Positions 5,738 through 13,460 of a DNA stretch of 15,604 nucleotides are shown in pieces. Position 1 is the stretch's first letter, and every line of letters begins with the position of its first letter. The position numbers were made by a program, and so were the translations under genes. Origin of the DNA: Fusobacteriota bacterium. Lineage in GTDB: Bacteria > Fusobacteriota > Fusobacteriia > JAPLKR01. The notes under the pieces were generated by a model. It did no database searches. It was not told the origin of the DNA and saw only the letters and a program-made list of their open reading frames with translations. The stretch covers positions 1 to 15,604 of the forward strand of contig JAPLKR010000117.1 of assembly GCA_026387965.1 (NCBI GenBank), given 5' to 3'.

Positions 5738-6982
5738 TTGAAAAGGGTAGTAGTAACAGGGATAGGACTTCTAACATCTTTAGGTGAGGATAAGGATACA
5801 ACTTGGAAAGCAATTATAGAAGGTAAAACAGGAGTAGGATATATAGAAAATTTTGACGCTAGTGGTTTTGGGGTCAAAATCGGTGCGCAAGTTAAAGGGT
5901 TTAAGCCCGAGGATTATATAGAGAAAAAGGAAATGAAAAAGCTGGGACGCTTTAGCCAATACGCAATTGCAGCTTCTAAAATGGCTCTTGCAGATGCAAA
6001 TTTTGAAATTACAGAAAAGAATGAGTGTGATGTCGGCGTTATGGTAAGTTCCGGTATTGGAGGACTTGAAGTTTTCGAACAACAATATGACATTTTATTA
6101 GCAAAAGGACCAAAAAGAGTATCTCCTTTTACAGTACCGGCAATGATTGCTAATATGAGTTCTGGAAATGTAGGGATTTATACAGGTGCAAAAGGTCCAA
6201 ATAAGACCATTGTTACAGCATGTGCTTGTGGAACGCACTCTATTGGTGATAGTTTTGAAATGATTAAGAGTGGTAAGATAACAATGATGATTGCTGGAGG
6301 AAGTGAAGCGGCAATTACAAGACTTGGGCTTGCAGGATTTGCAGCGCTTAAAGCGTTGACGTTTTCTTTTAATGACAATCCAGAAAAATCATCACGTCCA
6401 TTTACGGCGAATCGTGACGGGTTTGTTATGGGCGAGGGTGCAGGAGTTTTAATTTTAGAAGAATTAGAACACGCAAAAGCACGTGGAGTTAAAATTTATG
6501 CAGAGATTATTGGTTACGGAGAAACGGGAGATGCTTATCATCTAACAGCACCAGCGACAGGAGATAAAGGTGGCGCGGCGAGAGCTATGAAAATGGCTTT
6601 AGATCAAGCAAACCTAGAACCATCAAAAATTGATTATATTAATGCCCATGGAACTTCAACACCCCTTAATGATGTTATTGAGACTCAAGCAATTAAATAT
6701 GTGTTTGGAGACCATGCTTATAAGGTAGCGGTAAGTTCGACTAAAGGGGCAACAGGGCACTGTCTTGGCGCTGCTGGAGGGATTGAGGGAGCGCTATTAG
6801 CTCTTTCATTAGATGAAGGGATATTACCCCCAACAATTAATTATGATACACCAGATCCTGAGTGTGATTTAGATTATGTTCCTAATGTTGCACGCAAACA
6901 AGAGATTGAATATGCTATGTCTAATTCTTTTGGGTTCGGTGGACAAAATGCTGTAATCATTATGAAAAAATATAGAGGGTAG
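5738..6982 (+). CDS. fabF: Beta-ketoacyl-ACP synthase II
   Basis: FabF condenses malonyl-ACP with acyl-ACP in chain elongation. The 414-aa product has the full thiolase-fold set: nucleophile Cys162 in TACACGTHSIG, His304 in NAHGTSTPLND, Lys336 and His341 in KGATGHCLGAAGG, and the C-terminal NSFGFGGQNA loop. The spacing matches E. coli FabF (Cys163, His303, Lys335, His340). The start is TTG at 5738, preceded by AAGGAGAG (5724-5731). No separate promoter is evident after acpP, so it is probably co-transcribed with it. It ends 2 bases before rnc. Confidence 0.97.
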   Translation: MKRVVVTGIGLLTSLGEDKDTTWKAIIEGKTGVGYIENFDASGFGVKIGAQVKGFKPEDYIEKKEMKKLGRFSQYAIAASKMALADANFEITEKNECDVGVMVSSGIGGLEVFEQQYDILLAKGPKRVSPFTVPAMIANMSSGNVGIYTGAKGPNKTIVTACACGTHSIGDSFEMIKSGKITMMIAGGSEAAITRLGLAGFAALKALTFSFNDNPEKSSRPFTANRDGFVMGEGAGVLILEELEHAKARGVKIYAEIIGYGETGDAYHLTAPATGDKGGAARAMKMALDQANLEPSKIDYINAHGTSTPLNDVIETQAIKYVFGDHAYKVAVSSTKGATGHCLGAAGGIEGALLALSLDEGILPPTINYDTPDPECDLDYVPNVARKQEIEYAMSNSFGFGGQNAVIIMKKYRG

Positions 6983-6984
6983 CT

Positions 6985-7683
6985 GTGTTTGCCCAGTTAG
7001 AAAAGATAATTTCTTATCATTTTATCGACAAGAACCTTTTGAAACATGCATTTATTCATAAATCATATGGAAATGAAAACCGTGGATATAGTAATGTAAA
7101 TAATGAGAGGTTAGAATTTTTTGGAGATGCTATACTAGATTTTATTTTAACTGAACATATTTTTGACTATTTTAAAGAAAAAAATGAGGGGGAGCTTGCT
7201 AAAATCAAAGCGATGTTAGTGAGTGAGCCCGTTCTTTTTACCATAGCAAAAAAGTTAAATCTAGGAGAATATCTCTACTTAAGCCACGGTGAAGAAGTGA
7301 CTGGAGGTCGAGAGAGAGAGTCTATACTTGCAGATAGCGTAGAAGCTCTACTAGGTGCAATTTATATAGATTCAAAAAATATTGACGAGGCGCGCCGCTT
7401 TATTTTACCGTATATGATTGACCAGATTAAAACACTGTATTTTGAGGAGCGGTTAACGGATTTTAAGACGGTTTTACAAGAAAAATCACAAGAATTATTT
7501 AAAAAGACTCCATGTTACGTGGTTCTAAAAGAAGAAGGTCCGGCCCATAATAGAGAATTTGAAATCGGTGTAGAAGTTCAAGGTGAAATTTTTGGTAGAG
7601 GATTTGGTAAAAGTAAAAAAAATGCTGCACAACAAGCAGCAAAAAATGCTTTAGAGAGACTAAGTGATGAAAAAAAAAGTTAA
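6985..7683 (+). CDS. rnc: Ribonuclease III
   Basis: RNase III cleaves double-stranded RNA in rRNA and mRNA maturation. The 232-aa protein has the N-terminal catalytic domain with the signature NERLEFFGDAILD (residues 40-52, including Glu44 and Asp48) and the second metal-site block with Asp117 and Glu120 (DSVEALLGAIYID). A C-terminal double-stranded-RNA-binding domain runs from about 158 to 226, ending in GFGKSKKNAAQQAAKNAL. The start is GTG at 6985, with RBS-like AGAGGGT inside the end of fabF. It overlaps the next gene by 17 bases, so fabF, rnc and the radical-SAM gene form one transcription unit. Confidence 0.97.
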   Translation: MFAQLEKIISYHFIDKNLLKHAFIHKSYGNENRGYSNVNNERLEFFGDAILDFILTEHIFDYFKEKNEGELAKIKAMLVSEPVLFTIAKKLNLGEYLYLSHGEEVTGGRERESILADSVEALLGAIYIDSKNIDEARRFILPYMIDQIKTLYFEERLTDFKTVLQEKSQELFKKTPCYVVLKEEGPAHNREFEIGVEVQGEIFGRGFGKSKKNAAQQAAKNALERLSDEKKS

Positions 7684-8689
7684 TATTCCTATTTTTATAA
7701 CGGATACGGGGTGTAAAAATCGATGTAGTTTTTGTAATCAAAAACATATTACGGGAAAGCAATTTATATTTGATTTAGAGGCTATTTCAAGTTCAATTGA
7801 AATAGCCCTTTCTACTTTGTGTGATAACCAAAGTGCAGAAATAGCTTTTTTTGGAGGAAGTTTTACCGGTTTGCCTATTGAAGAAATGCAAAAGCTTCTA
7901 GATATCTCTCAAAAGTATGTAAACATGGACAAGCGTGTCACAGGAATACGATTTTCTACGAGACCTGATTATTTTTCTGCTGAAATTTTTGAAGTGTTAT
8001 CCCTCTATAAGATTACCACGATTGAACTTGGTGTGCAAAGTTTTGATGATAAAGTGCTTGCAAAAAATTGCCGAGGTTATGAGAACGGTATTGTTGAAAA
8101 AATTAGTAGAGAGATACAGCAAAGAGGTATAGCACTTGGGCTGCAATTAATGGCAGGACTCTATGGGGCTAATTTAGAAAGTGATTTTAAATCTATTGAT
8201 TCATTATGCAAGATAAAACCTAATTTTATGCGTTACTATCCCACACTTGTTATCAAGGATACAGAGCTTGAAAATTTATATAAATTGGGCGACTATATAC
8301 CCTATACATTAAAGCAAGCGGTTGTTGCGGGGATGTACGCCATGAAAATGTGTGCAGAAAACGATATTGAGATTATTAGAATGGGACTGCAATCGAGTGT
8401 TGAATTGAGAAACGATGATATTGTGCTAGCAGGGCCGTTTCACAATGCCTATAAAGAGTGCGTATATTCGGAAATTTATTATACTTTTTTTAAAAAAATG
8501 AGTGAAAAATCCAAAGTAATCGTACCAATGAAAATAGTAAGTCGCGTTAAAGGTCATAAAAAAATGAATAGTTTGAGATTACCTTCTTTTGAATTTGAAG
8601 TGGTTGAAAGATTAGTGGAAGATATCGAGATAAATGGCGTGAGGTATACTTTTCAAGACATCTTGCAAAGTATTGAAATAACGCGCTAA
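7667..8689 (+). CDS. Radical-SAM protein, Elp3-like family without acetyltransferase domain
   Basis: The 340-aa enzyme has the N-terminal [4Fe-4S] motif C-x3-C-x2-C (GCKNRCSFCNQ, near residues 15-25), a GG-containing SAM-binding segment (FFGGSFTGLP), and RPDYFSAEIFEVL with IELGVQSFDD, all typical of the COG1243-like group. A GNAT domain is missing compared with true Elp3. A relative of this type also sits next to rnc in clostridia. The substrate is unknown; tRNA modification is an inference from Elp3. I chose the ATG at 7667 rather than the GTG at 7664, since AGAGAG (7653-7658) is better placed and the protein then begins MKKKVNIPIF. A strong terminator starts at its stop codon. Confidence 0.85.
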   Translation: MKKKVNIPIFITDTGCKNRCSFCNQKHITGKQFIFDLEAISSSIEIALSTLCDNQSAEIAFFGGSFTGLPIEEMQKLLDISQKYVNMDKRVTGIRFSTRPDYFSAEIFEVLSLYKITTIELGVQSFDDKVLAKNCRGYENGIVEKISREIQQRGIALGLQLMAGLYGANLESDFKSIDSLCKIKPNFMRYYPTLVIKDTELENLYKLGDYIPYTLKQAVVAGMYAMKMCAENDIEIIRMGLQSSVELRNDDIVLAGPFHNAYKECVYSEIYYTFFKKMSEKSKVIVPMKIVSRVKGHKKMNSLRLPSFEFEVVERLVEDIEINGVRYTFQDILQSIEITR

Positions 8690-8713
8690 AATGGCTTATG
8701 AAGCCATTTTTTT
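8688..8713 (+). terminator. Strong intrinsic terminator after the radical-SAM gene
   Basis: AAAATGGCTT (8688-8697) pairs perfectly with AAGCCATTTT (8701-8710) around a 3-base loop ATG, and seven T run through 8707-8713. It overlaps the stop codon of the upstream gene and ends the fabF-rnc unit, partially at least. Confidence 0.85.
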
Positions 8714-8724
8714 ATGGAGGGAAA

Positions 8725-9645
8725 TTGGAAATTTTATTTTGGAGAAGTATTAGTAATAGCTTAATTGCTGTTAGGCTATACAAACGTAAATTATTTGATA
8801 TTGCTTACGAGAAGAACTTTGGAGTAGGGGCAGTCTGTGTGGGGCGTGTTGTAAAACAGAGTCGGGCCTCTCATTTTTTGGTAGATTTTGGAACTTTTCA
8901 GGGTTTTTTAGAAGTCAAAGAGCATAAAATTGATGAAGTGGTTGAAAAAGTAAAAAACAAATCACTACACTCATTTGAGCTTACTAAAGAGCCAGAAGGT
9001 AAAAAGCTTACAAAAGTGAAATTGTGTGAGACTCAAGAGGTTTTGCATGAAGCTACTTTAGGAAGCATGCTAAAAAACAGTTCTTTTTTTTCTGAAAAAG
9101 TGTGTGAGTGGATTTCAAAAGGGGTTTCAAAAATTTTTTTTGAAGATGCCACTACGTTAAAGTTGCTTAAGGAGAAAATTCATAATTTTGAAGCACATTG
9201 TGATTATGAAATCAACTCTTTTAATAAAAAATTAAGAGAGCGTTTTGAAATAGATAAGGCAATAGAAAACCTCTATCGGAAAAATATTTATTCAGAATCA
9301 GGGTCCTATATAAATATTGAAAAATGTGTCGCTCTTACAGTTATAGATGTCAACAGTGGTAACCATACCAAAAGTAGTTTTGAAGTAAATAGTTCGATTT
9401 TGGAAGAGCTTGTGCGTGCCATTGTACTTCGTGATATATCAGGTGTGATTATTGTAGATTTTATCAATATGAAACACAAAAATGAAGAGTTAGAGTTTCA
9501 TGAGTGTGTAAAAAAAGCTTTCGATCAAGATGGAAGGCAGATAAATTTGCTAGGATTTACAAGGGGCAGACTGTATGAAGTGGTAAGACAAAAAAAGGAA
9601 AATAGTATTGAAAGTAGTGAAAAAATGAAAAGATTACTCATTTAG
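8725..9645 (+). CDS. rng: Ribonuclease E/G family protein, short form
   Basis: This family cleaves single-stranded AU-rich RNA and matures rRNA. The N-terminal part has an S1-like domain (GVGAVCVGRVV...FLVDFGTFQGFLEVKE). The catalytic DNase-I-like core has both Mg-binding aspartates, Asp208 in TVIDVNSGNHTK and Asp245 in IIVDFINM, then LLGFTRGRLYEVVRQ. At 306 aa it is far shorter than E. coli RNase G (489 aa); the zinc-link Cys-x2-Cys and the C-terminal dimerisation domain are missing, and the 5'-sensor region looks reduced. The start is TTG at 8725, after GGAGGG (8716-8721). The in-frame ATG at 8698 is rejected because it lies in the loop of the upstream terminator and has no RBS. Confidence 0.8.
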   Translation: MEILFWRSISNSLIAVRLYKRKLFDIAYEKNFGVGAVCVGRVVKQSRASHFLVDFGTFQGFLEVKEHKIDEVVEKVKNKSLHSFELTKEPEGKKLTKVKLCETQEVLHEATLGSMLKNSSFFSEKVCEWISKGVSKIFFEDATTLKLLKEKIHNFEAHCDYEINSFNKKLRERFEIDKAIENLYRKNIYSESGSYINIEKCVALTVIDVNSGNHTKSSFEVNSSILEELVRAIVLRDISGVIIVDFINMKHKNEELEFHECVKKAFDQDGRQINLLGFTRGRLYEVVRQKKENSIESSEKMKRLLI

Positions 9646-9656
9646 AGAAATTTTTA

Positions 9657-9685
9657 TTGCAATTTATGGCAAAACATATTAAACT
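9657..9685 (+). promoter_or_regulatory. Possible coaD promoter
   Basis: TTGCAA at 9657-9662, a 17-bp spacer, and TAAACT at 9680-9685, in the 66-bp gap before coaD. The match is only moderate, and read-through from the RNase gene is equally possible. Confidence 0.3.
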
Positions 9686-9711
9686 TTAAGAAAACAGCAA
9701 GGAGTTGAGTG

Positions 9712-10212
9712 ATGAATAAAGTAGCAGTGTATGCTGGAAGTTTTGATCCAGTCTCCAATGGACATATTAATATTATAGAGCGTTCAACAAAGCTTTTCGA
9801 TAAAGTAATTATAGGGGTTTTGGAAAATTTTAGTAAAAGTTATTGGTTCTCTAAAGAAGAAAGAATAGATATGATACTAGGATCGCTCTCTCCTGAAGTA
9901 TTATCCAAAGTTGTAATCATTGCATTTGACGGCCTTCTTGTTGATTTTCTTCATATTCACAAGTCTGCTGTTTTAATTAGGGGTCTTCGCGCCGTTTCGG
10001 ATTATGAATATGAAATGCAGATGCATTTAACCAATCAAACTCTCGCGCACAATGAAATAGAGACAGTCTTTTTACCATCTGTTCGTGAGAATTTATATTT
10101 AAGTTCTTCGCTCATTAAAGAAATAGCCAAATTTTCAGGAGATATTTCGAGTTTTGTTCCTAAATATGTAGAAGATAAAATAACGGCATGGGTGGCTGAG
10201 CGTGAGAAGTAA
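9712..10212 (+). CDS. coaD: Pantetheine-phosphate adenylyltransferase
   Basis: CoaD (PPAT) adenylates 4'-phosphopantetheine to dephospho-CoA, the penultimate step of coenzyme A synthesis. The 166-aa protein has the nucleotidyltransferase motif GSFDPVSNGH (residues 9-18; His18 of the T/HxGH motif, here SNGH), LIRGLRAVSDYEYEMQM in the middle, and the C-terminal SSSLIKEIA motif (Ser131-133) of the ATP site. The start is ATG at 9712, seven bases after AAGGAG (9699-9704); the GTG at 9709 is closer but less likely. It overlaps radA by 11 bases. CoA also supplies the phosphopantetheine for the ACP encoded nearby. Confidence 0.97.
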   Translation: MNKVAVYAGSFDPVSNGHINIIERSTKLFDKVIIGVLENFSKSYWFSKEERIDMILGSLSPEVLSKVVIIAFDGLLVDFLHIHKSAVLIRGLRAVSDYEYEMQMHLTNQTLAHNEIETVFLPSVRENLYLSSSLIKEIAKFSGDISSFVPKYVEDKITAWVAEREK

Positions 10213-11572
10213 ATCTGTTTTTAAATGTAGTGAGTGTGGGTATAGTAATGGGAAATGGTTTGGAAAATGTCCTGAGTGTGATAGTTGGGAAATAGAAGAA
10301 GCTGAGATATCTGGAAAAAATGAAAATGCTTTGAATTCAAAAAAATCCATCTTGAATGAGCAGAGATTTCAACCTTTGACTGAAATCATTTTAGAAGCGG
10401 AGTTCAAATATCAAAGCGCATATCCAGAATTTGATAGAGTGCTCGGAAGTGGTCTGGTTAAAGGGAGTGTCTCTCTCATATCAGGCAGTCCTGGAATTGG
10501 AAAATCGACACTACTCCTACAAATACTGAGTTCTTATGCTGAACTCGGCTCTGTGCTATATGTATCAGGAGAAGAGTCTATTTATCAAATTAGACAAAGA
10601 AGCATTCGACTTAATATTCATAATGTTAACCTTCACGTGTTGGCGGAAACGGAGATAGAACTTATCGAGAATGCTATTTTCATTTTAAAACCTAAAGTTG
10701 TAATCATTGATTCCATTCAAACCATTTTGACAGATAGTATCGGCAGTGTTTCTGGAAGTACTAGCCAAATAAAAGAGGCTTGTACACGCTTCATACGCAT
10801 TGCGAAAACACAAGGCATTCCATTTTTGATTGTAGGGCATGTGACGAAGGATGGAAAAATTGCAGGACCTAAACTTCTAGAACATATGGTAGATACAGTG
10901 TTAAATTTTGAAGGCGAATCTGAAAATGATTATCGTATGATTAGGACTACTAAAAACCGTTATGGTGCAACAAATGAACTCGCTATTTTTGAAATGTCTG
11001 AGTCAGGAATGAATGAAGTGAAGAATATCTCTGAATATTTTCTAGGTGAACGTGAAAAGGAAAACCAAGGGAGTGTGGCTACAACTACACTGAATGGAAA
11101 CAGAGTATTTCTTCTTGAACTTCAAACATTGGTAAGTAAAAGTGTTTTTGGACTGCCTAGACGTGTAGCACAAGGAGTTGATTTTAATAAATTTCAACTG
11201 ATAGTGGCTATTTTAGAAAAAACCATGAAGCTACAACTGATGGACAAAGATATTTTTATCAATATTCCTGGAGGGCTTTTAGTTAAGGAGCCAGCTATTG
11301 ATTTAGCTATGGCGGTATCCATTTATTCAAGCTTAACTGGAAATAGCATTATGGGAAGTTCAGCATTTGTTGGAGAAATTGGACTTCGTGGCGAGATTCG
11401 AAAAGTCTCATACTGTTTAAAAAGAGCGATAGAGCTTGAAAAATGTGGATTTAGTAAAATATTTGTTCCTAAAGGAAATGAAAAAGAGCTCCTTATGCAA
11501 AAATTATCCCTCGAGGTAGTCGCAGTGAACCGCCTTGAGGAAGTGTTCAAAAATATTAAATTTGGGAGGTAA
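10202..11572 (+). CDS. radA: DNA repair protein RadA (Sms)
   Basis: RadA is a RecA-related helicase that drives branch migration in recombinational repair. The 456-aa protein has the N-terminal four-Cys zinc finger (C9, C12, C23, C26), Walker A GSPGIGKS (residues 95-102), the VSGEES segment, the RadA-specific KNRYG motif (251-255; a Phe-to-Tyr variant of KNRFG), and a C-terminal Lon-like domain with FVGEIGLRGEIRKV. The start is GTG at 10202, within the end of coaD; only a weak RBS (GGGTGG) precedes it, so translation is probably coupled. It lies 3 bases before disA, a frequent partner, since RadA and DisA cooperate in DNA damage checkpoint control in Bacillus. Confidence 0.97.
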   Translation: MRSKSVFKCSECGYSNGKWFGKCPECDSWEIEEAEISGKNENALNSKKSILNEQRFQPLTEIILEAEFKYQSAYPEFDRVLGSGLVKGSVSLISGSPGIGKSTLLLQILSSYAELGSVLYVSGEESIYQIRQRSIRLNIHNVNLHVLAETEIELIENAIFILKPKVVIIDSIQTILTDSIGSVSGSTSQIKEACTRFIRIAKTQGIPFLIVGHVTKDGKIAGPKLLEHMVDTVLNFEGESENDYRMIRTTKNRYGATNELAIFEMSESGMNEVKNISEYFLGEREKENQGSVATTTLNGNRVFLLELQTLVSKSVFGLPRRVAQGVDFNKFQLIVAILEKTMKLQLMDKDIFINIPGGLLVKEPAIDLAMAVSIYSSLTGNSIMGSSAFVGEIGLRGEIRKVSYCLKRAIELEKCGFSKIFVPKGNEKELLMQKLSLEVVAVNRLEEVFKNIKFGR

Positions 11573-11575
11573 GGC

Positions 11576-12676
11576 GTGGAAAAATCACCAAAACTGCTAG
11601 AACTTTTAGAAAAAATAGCTCCAGGAACAGACTTAAGAGATGGACTTGATAGCATTCTTTCAGCAAAATTTGGCGCTTTAATTGTGGTATCTGATAACTC
11701 TGAGATTACAAAGCTTTTTGATGGGGGCTTTTATATTAATTGTGAATTTACCCCACAAAGACTTTTTGAACTTTCAAAGATGGATGGTGCAATTATTATT
11801 GATGAAAAAGTTGAGAAAATTCTGTATGCAAATGTGCAACTGCATCCTTCTTCTTCGATCCCAACTGCTGAAAGTGGAACGAGGCATAGAATAGCGGAAA
11901 GATTTGCTGTGCAAACGCAAAGTTTTGTGATCTCTATTTCAGAGAGACGTACGGTTATTACCATATATAAAGGGGATATTCGTTATCGTCTGATGGATGT
12001 TAATAACTTAATCATTGCATCTAATCAAGCAGTTAGAATGGTGGAAAGATACCGTTTAGTTATTGAAAAAATGCTCGACAATTTAACTATTTTAGAGTTT
12101 GATAGCCTTGTGACTCTTACTGAGGTGGATGAGTGTTTGCAAAAATTTTCTTTTTTATTTAAAGTAGCCAAAGAGTGTAAAAATTATATTATCGAATTGG
12201 GTCAAGACGGAAGGCTTCTGCAAATGCAGTTAGATGAAATCATGCAAGATTTAGATAAAGAGCTAGAATTTTTAATTTTAGACTACTATAATCCGAAGAA
12301 AAAGCTTTCAATAGGCAAAATTCTACTTGAGCTTGAACAAATGGATATGTCTGAAGCTTTAGAAATTAAATTTTTATCAGGCTTTTTAGGCTATGAGCGT
12401 AGCAATTCAAATCTTGATAAAGAGATTGAGCCAAAAGGATTTAGAATACTCAATAAAATCACAAAACTTTCGCAAAAAGACATTGATAATATTATATACC
12501 ATTTTGAGAGTTTTACAGCTATCTTGAACTCTGACTTGACAGATTTATCAGAAATTCGAGGAATTAGCAAAATTAAAGCTCAAACGCTTAAAAATGGTCT
12601 TCAGAGACTTAGAAATACACTGATTCTCGAAAGAGAGATTAAACCAGTGGAAGAAGAGGAGATATACGAGCTATAA
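11576..12676 (+). CDS. disA: Diadenylate cyclase DisA
   Basis: DisA makes c-di-AMP from two ATP and scans DNA for branched lesions. The 366-aa product, close to the 360 aa of B. subtilis DisA, has the N-terminal DAC domain with Asp70-Gly71-Ala72 (MDGAIIID) and GTRHRIAERF (Arg103-His104-Arg105), both needed for cyclase activity. A helical linker follows, and the C-terminal helix-hairpin-helix DNA-binding domain includes SEIRGISKIKAQTLKNG. The start is GTG at 11576, with GGGAGG (11564-11569) in the radA end. The cyclase appears complete. No terminator is visible before the tRNA promoter. Confidence 0.97.
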   Translation: MEKSPKLLELLEKIAPGTDLRDGLDSILSAKFGALIVVSDNSEITKLFDGGFYINCEFTPQRLFELSKMDGAIIIDEKVEKILYANVQLHPSSSIPTAESGTRHRIAERFAVQTQSFVISISERRTVITIYKGDIRYRLMDVNNLIIASNQAVRMVERYRLVIEKMLDNLTILEFDSLVTLTEVDECLQKFSFLFKVAKECKNYIIELGQDGRLLQMQLDEIMQDLDKELEFLILDYYNPKKKLSIGKILLELEQMDMSEALEIKFLSGFLGYERSNSNLDKEIEPKGFRILNKITKLSQKDIDNIIYHFESFTAILNSDLTDLSEIRGISKIKAQTLKNGLQRLRNTLILEREIKPVEEEEIYEL

Positions 12677-12684
12677 AAATAGAG

Positions 12685-12713
12685 TTGACAAGAAATCTAA
12701 AAAATGGTAAAAT
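12685..12713 (+). promoter_or_regulatory. tRNA operon promoter
   Basis: Perfect TTGACA at 12685-12690, a 17-bp spacer ending in TGG (extended -10), and TAAAAT at 12708-12713. It is 18 bp upstream of tRNA-Asp. This is the best promoter in the window, as expected for stable RNA. Confidence 0.9.
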
Positions 12714-12731
12714 CATTATTGTGATTGCAAT

Positions 12732-12808
12732 GGGGTTGTAGTTCAGTTGGTTAGAATGCCTGCCTGTCACGCAGGAGGTCGCGAGTTCGAGTCTCGTCAA
12801 TCCCGCCA
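12732..12808 (+). tRNA. tRNA-Asp (GTC)
   Basis: The 77-base cloverleaf has acceptor arm GGGGTTG with CAATCCC (one G-T pair), discriminator G and encoded CCA. The anticodon stem CCTGC/GCAGG holds the loop CTGTCAC, giving anticodon GTC. The T arm GCGAG/CTCGT contains TTCGAGT. Confidence 0.97.
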
Positions 12809-12813
12809 TTTTT

Positions 12814-12889
12814 GCCCAGATAGCTCAGTCGGTAGAGCAGGAGACTGAAAATCTCCGTGTCCGTGGTTCGATTCCGCGTCTGGGCACCA
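12814..12889 (+). tRNA. tRNA-Phe (GAA)
   Basis: The 76-base cloverleaf has acceptor arm GCCCAGA with TCTGGGC, discriminator A and encoded CCA. The anticodon stem GGAGA/TCTCC holds loop CTGAAAA (anticodon GAA). It lies 5 bases after tRNA-Asp. Confidence 0.97.
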
Positions 12890-12893
12890 TAGT

Positions 12894-12970
12894 GCCTCTT
12901 TAGCTCAGTTGGCTAGAGCAACTGACTTGTAATCAGTAGGTCGTTGGTTCAACTCCGACAAGAGGCACCA
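12894..12970 (+). tRNA. tRNA-Thr (TGT)
   Basis: The 77-base cloverleaf has acceptor arm GCCTCTT with AAGAGGC, discriminator A and encoded CCA. The anticodon stem ACTGA/TCAGT holds loop CTTGTAA (anticodon TGT). The T arm GTTGG/CCGAC contains one T-G pair. Last of the three-gene tRNA cluster. Confidence 0.97.
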
Positions 12971-12985
12971 TTTTTCAAAATGAGT

Positions 12986-13009
12986 AGAGATTTCGCATCT
13001 CTTTTTTTT
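12986..13009 (+). terminator. Intrinsic terminator of the tRNA operon
   Basis: AGAGAT (12986-12991) pairs with ATCTCT (12997-13002) around TTCGC, followed by eight T ending at 13009. It is 16 bases after tRNA-Thr and 15 bases before the ArsR-type gene start. Confidence 0.85.
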
Positions 13010-13024
13010 ATATTAGGAGAAATT

Positions 13025-13306
13025 ATGACTATTGAAAGAGCAGAACTCATCTTTAAAATGTTATCTAATGAAATTAGAATAAAAATTTTAAAGATATTGG
13101 TAAGCCAAGGCACAACAGGGATTTGTGTAAGTGGGATGGAAGATATCATAAAATGTAAACAGTCGAGTGTAAGTCAACATCTTGCCCACCTTAGAAATAG
13201 TGGTATCATTACTGCCGAAAAGAAAGGCACAAAAGTTTGTTATAAGTTGGTAGATGAAGATGTACTAAAAATTATTTCAAGCATTGAAATAGAAAATATT
13301 GTGTAA
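13025..13306 (+). CDS. ArsR/SmtB-family winged-helix repressor
   Basis: The 93-aa protein has the standard small ArsR layout: helix 1 (ERAELIFKMLSNEIRIKILKIL), a recognition helix around QSSVSQHLAHLRNSGII (46-62), and a wing (EKKGTKVCYKL). Such proteins usually repress metal, metalloid or sulfur-stress genes and release DNA on ligand binding. Three cysteines (34, 44, 72) could form a thiol-based or metal-sensing site, but they do not match the ArsR ELCVCDL motif exactly (here GICVSG). The ATG at 13025 follows AGGAGA (13014-13019); an in-frame GTG at 12944 lies inside tRNA-Thr and is rejected. No efflux or reductase gene is adjacent, so its target is unknown. It may depend on read-through of the tRNA terminator. 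Confidence 0.85.
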   Translation: MTIERAELIFKMLSNEIRIKILKILVSQGTTGICVSGMEDIIKCKQSSVSQHLAHLRNSGIITAEKKGTKVCYKLVDEDVLKIISSIEIENIV

Positions 13307-13312
13307 GAATGG

Positions 13313-13333
13313 GGAGAGTGATAGCTCTTTTTT
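13313..13333 (+). terminator. Weak terminator-like hairpin after the ArsR-type gene
   Basis: AGAG (13315-13318) with CTCT (13325-13328), extended by G-T pairs, then six T to 13333. The stem is short. Confidence 0.4.
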
Positions 13334-13340
13334 ATATCGG

Positions 13341-13408
13341 TAAATATATTTACATTAAGTTCACGGCATATACATCTTAATCGATTATAATAGTAGTTGA
13401 TTAGGATA
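13341..13408. promoter_or_regulatory. Promoter/operator region of the ribbon-helix-helix gene
   Basis: A consensus TATAAT (13386-13391) has only a poor -35 (TTCACG at 13360-13365, 20-bp spacer). Around it are a 12-bp palindrome TAAATATATTTA (13341-13352), a 10-bp palindrome TAATCGATTA (13378-13387) and a near-repeat TCGATTA / TTGATTA spaced about 17 bp. Such sites could bind the ArsR-type protein upstream or the ribbon-helix-helix protein downstream as an autoregulator. Confidence 0.35.
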
Positions 13409-13460
13409 TGTTACGAAAACTTACATATAAAAAAAACAGTGTATAAATAAGGAGCTTATT

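Noticed and set aside
8698-8724. ATG start for the RNase E/G gene
   Set aside because: It sits in the loop of a strong terminator and lies upstream of the only good RBS; TTG at 8725 fits better.
11323-11655. Minus-strand 110-codon ORF over the radA/disA junction
   Set aside because: It is a Ser/Phe/Pro-rich antisense shadow of two well-supported genes.
12944-13024. GTG-initiated N-terminal extension of the ArsR-type protein
   Set aside because: The extension overlaps tRNA-Thr and the tRNA terminator; ATG at 13025 has a proper RBS and gives a normal-length protein.
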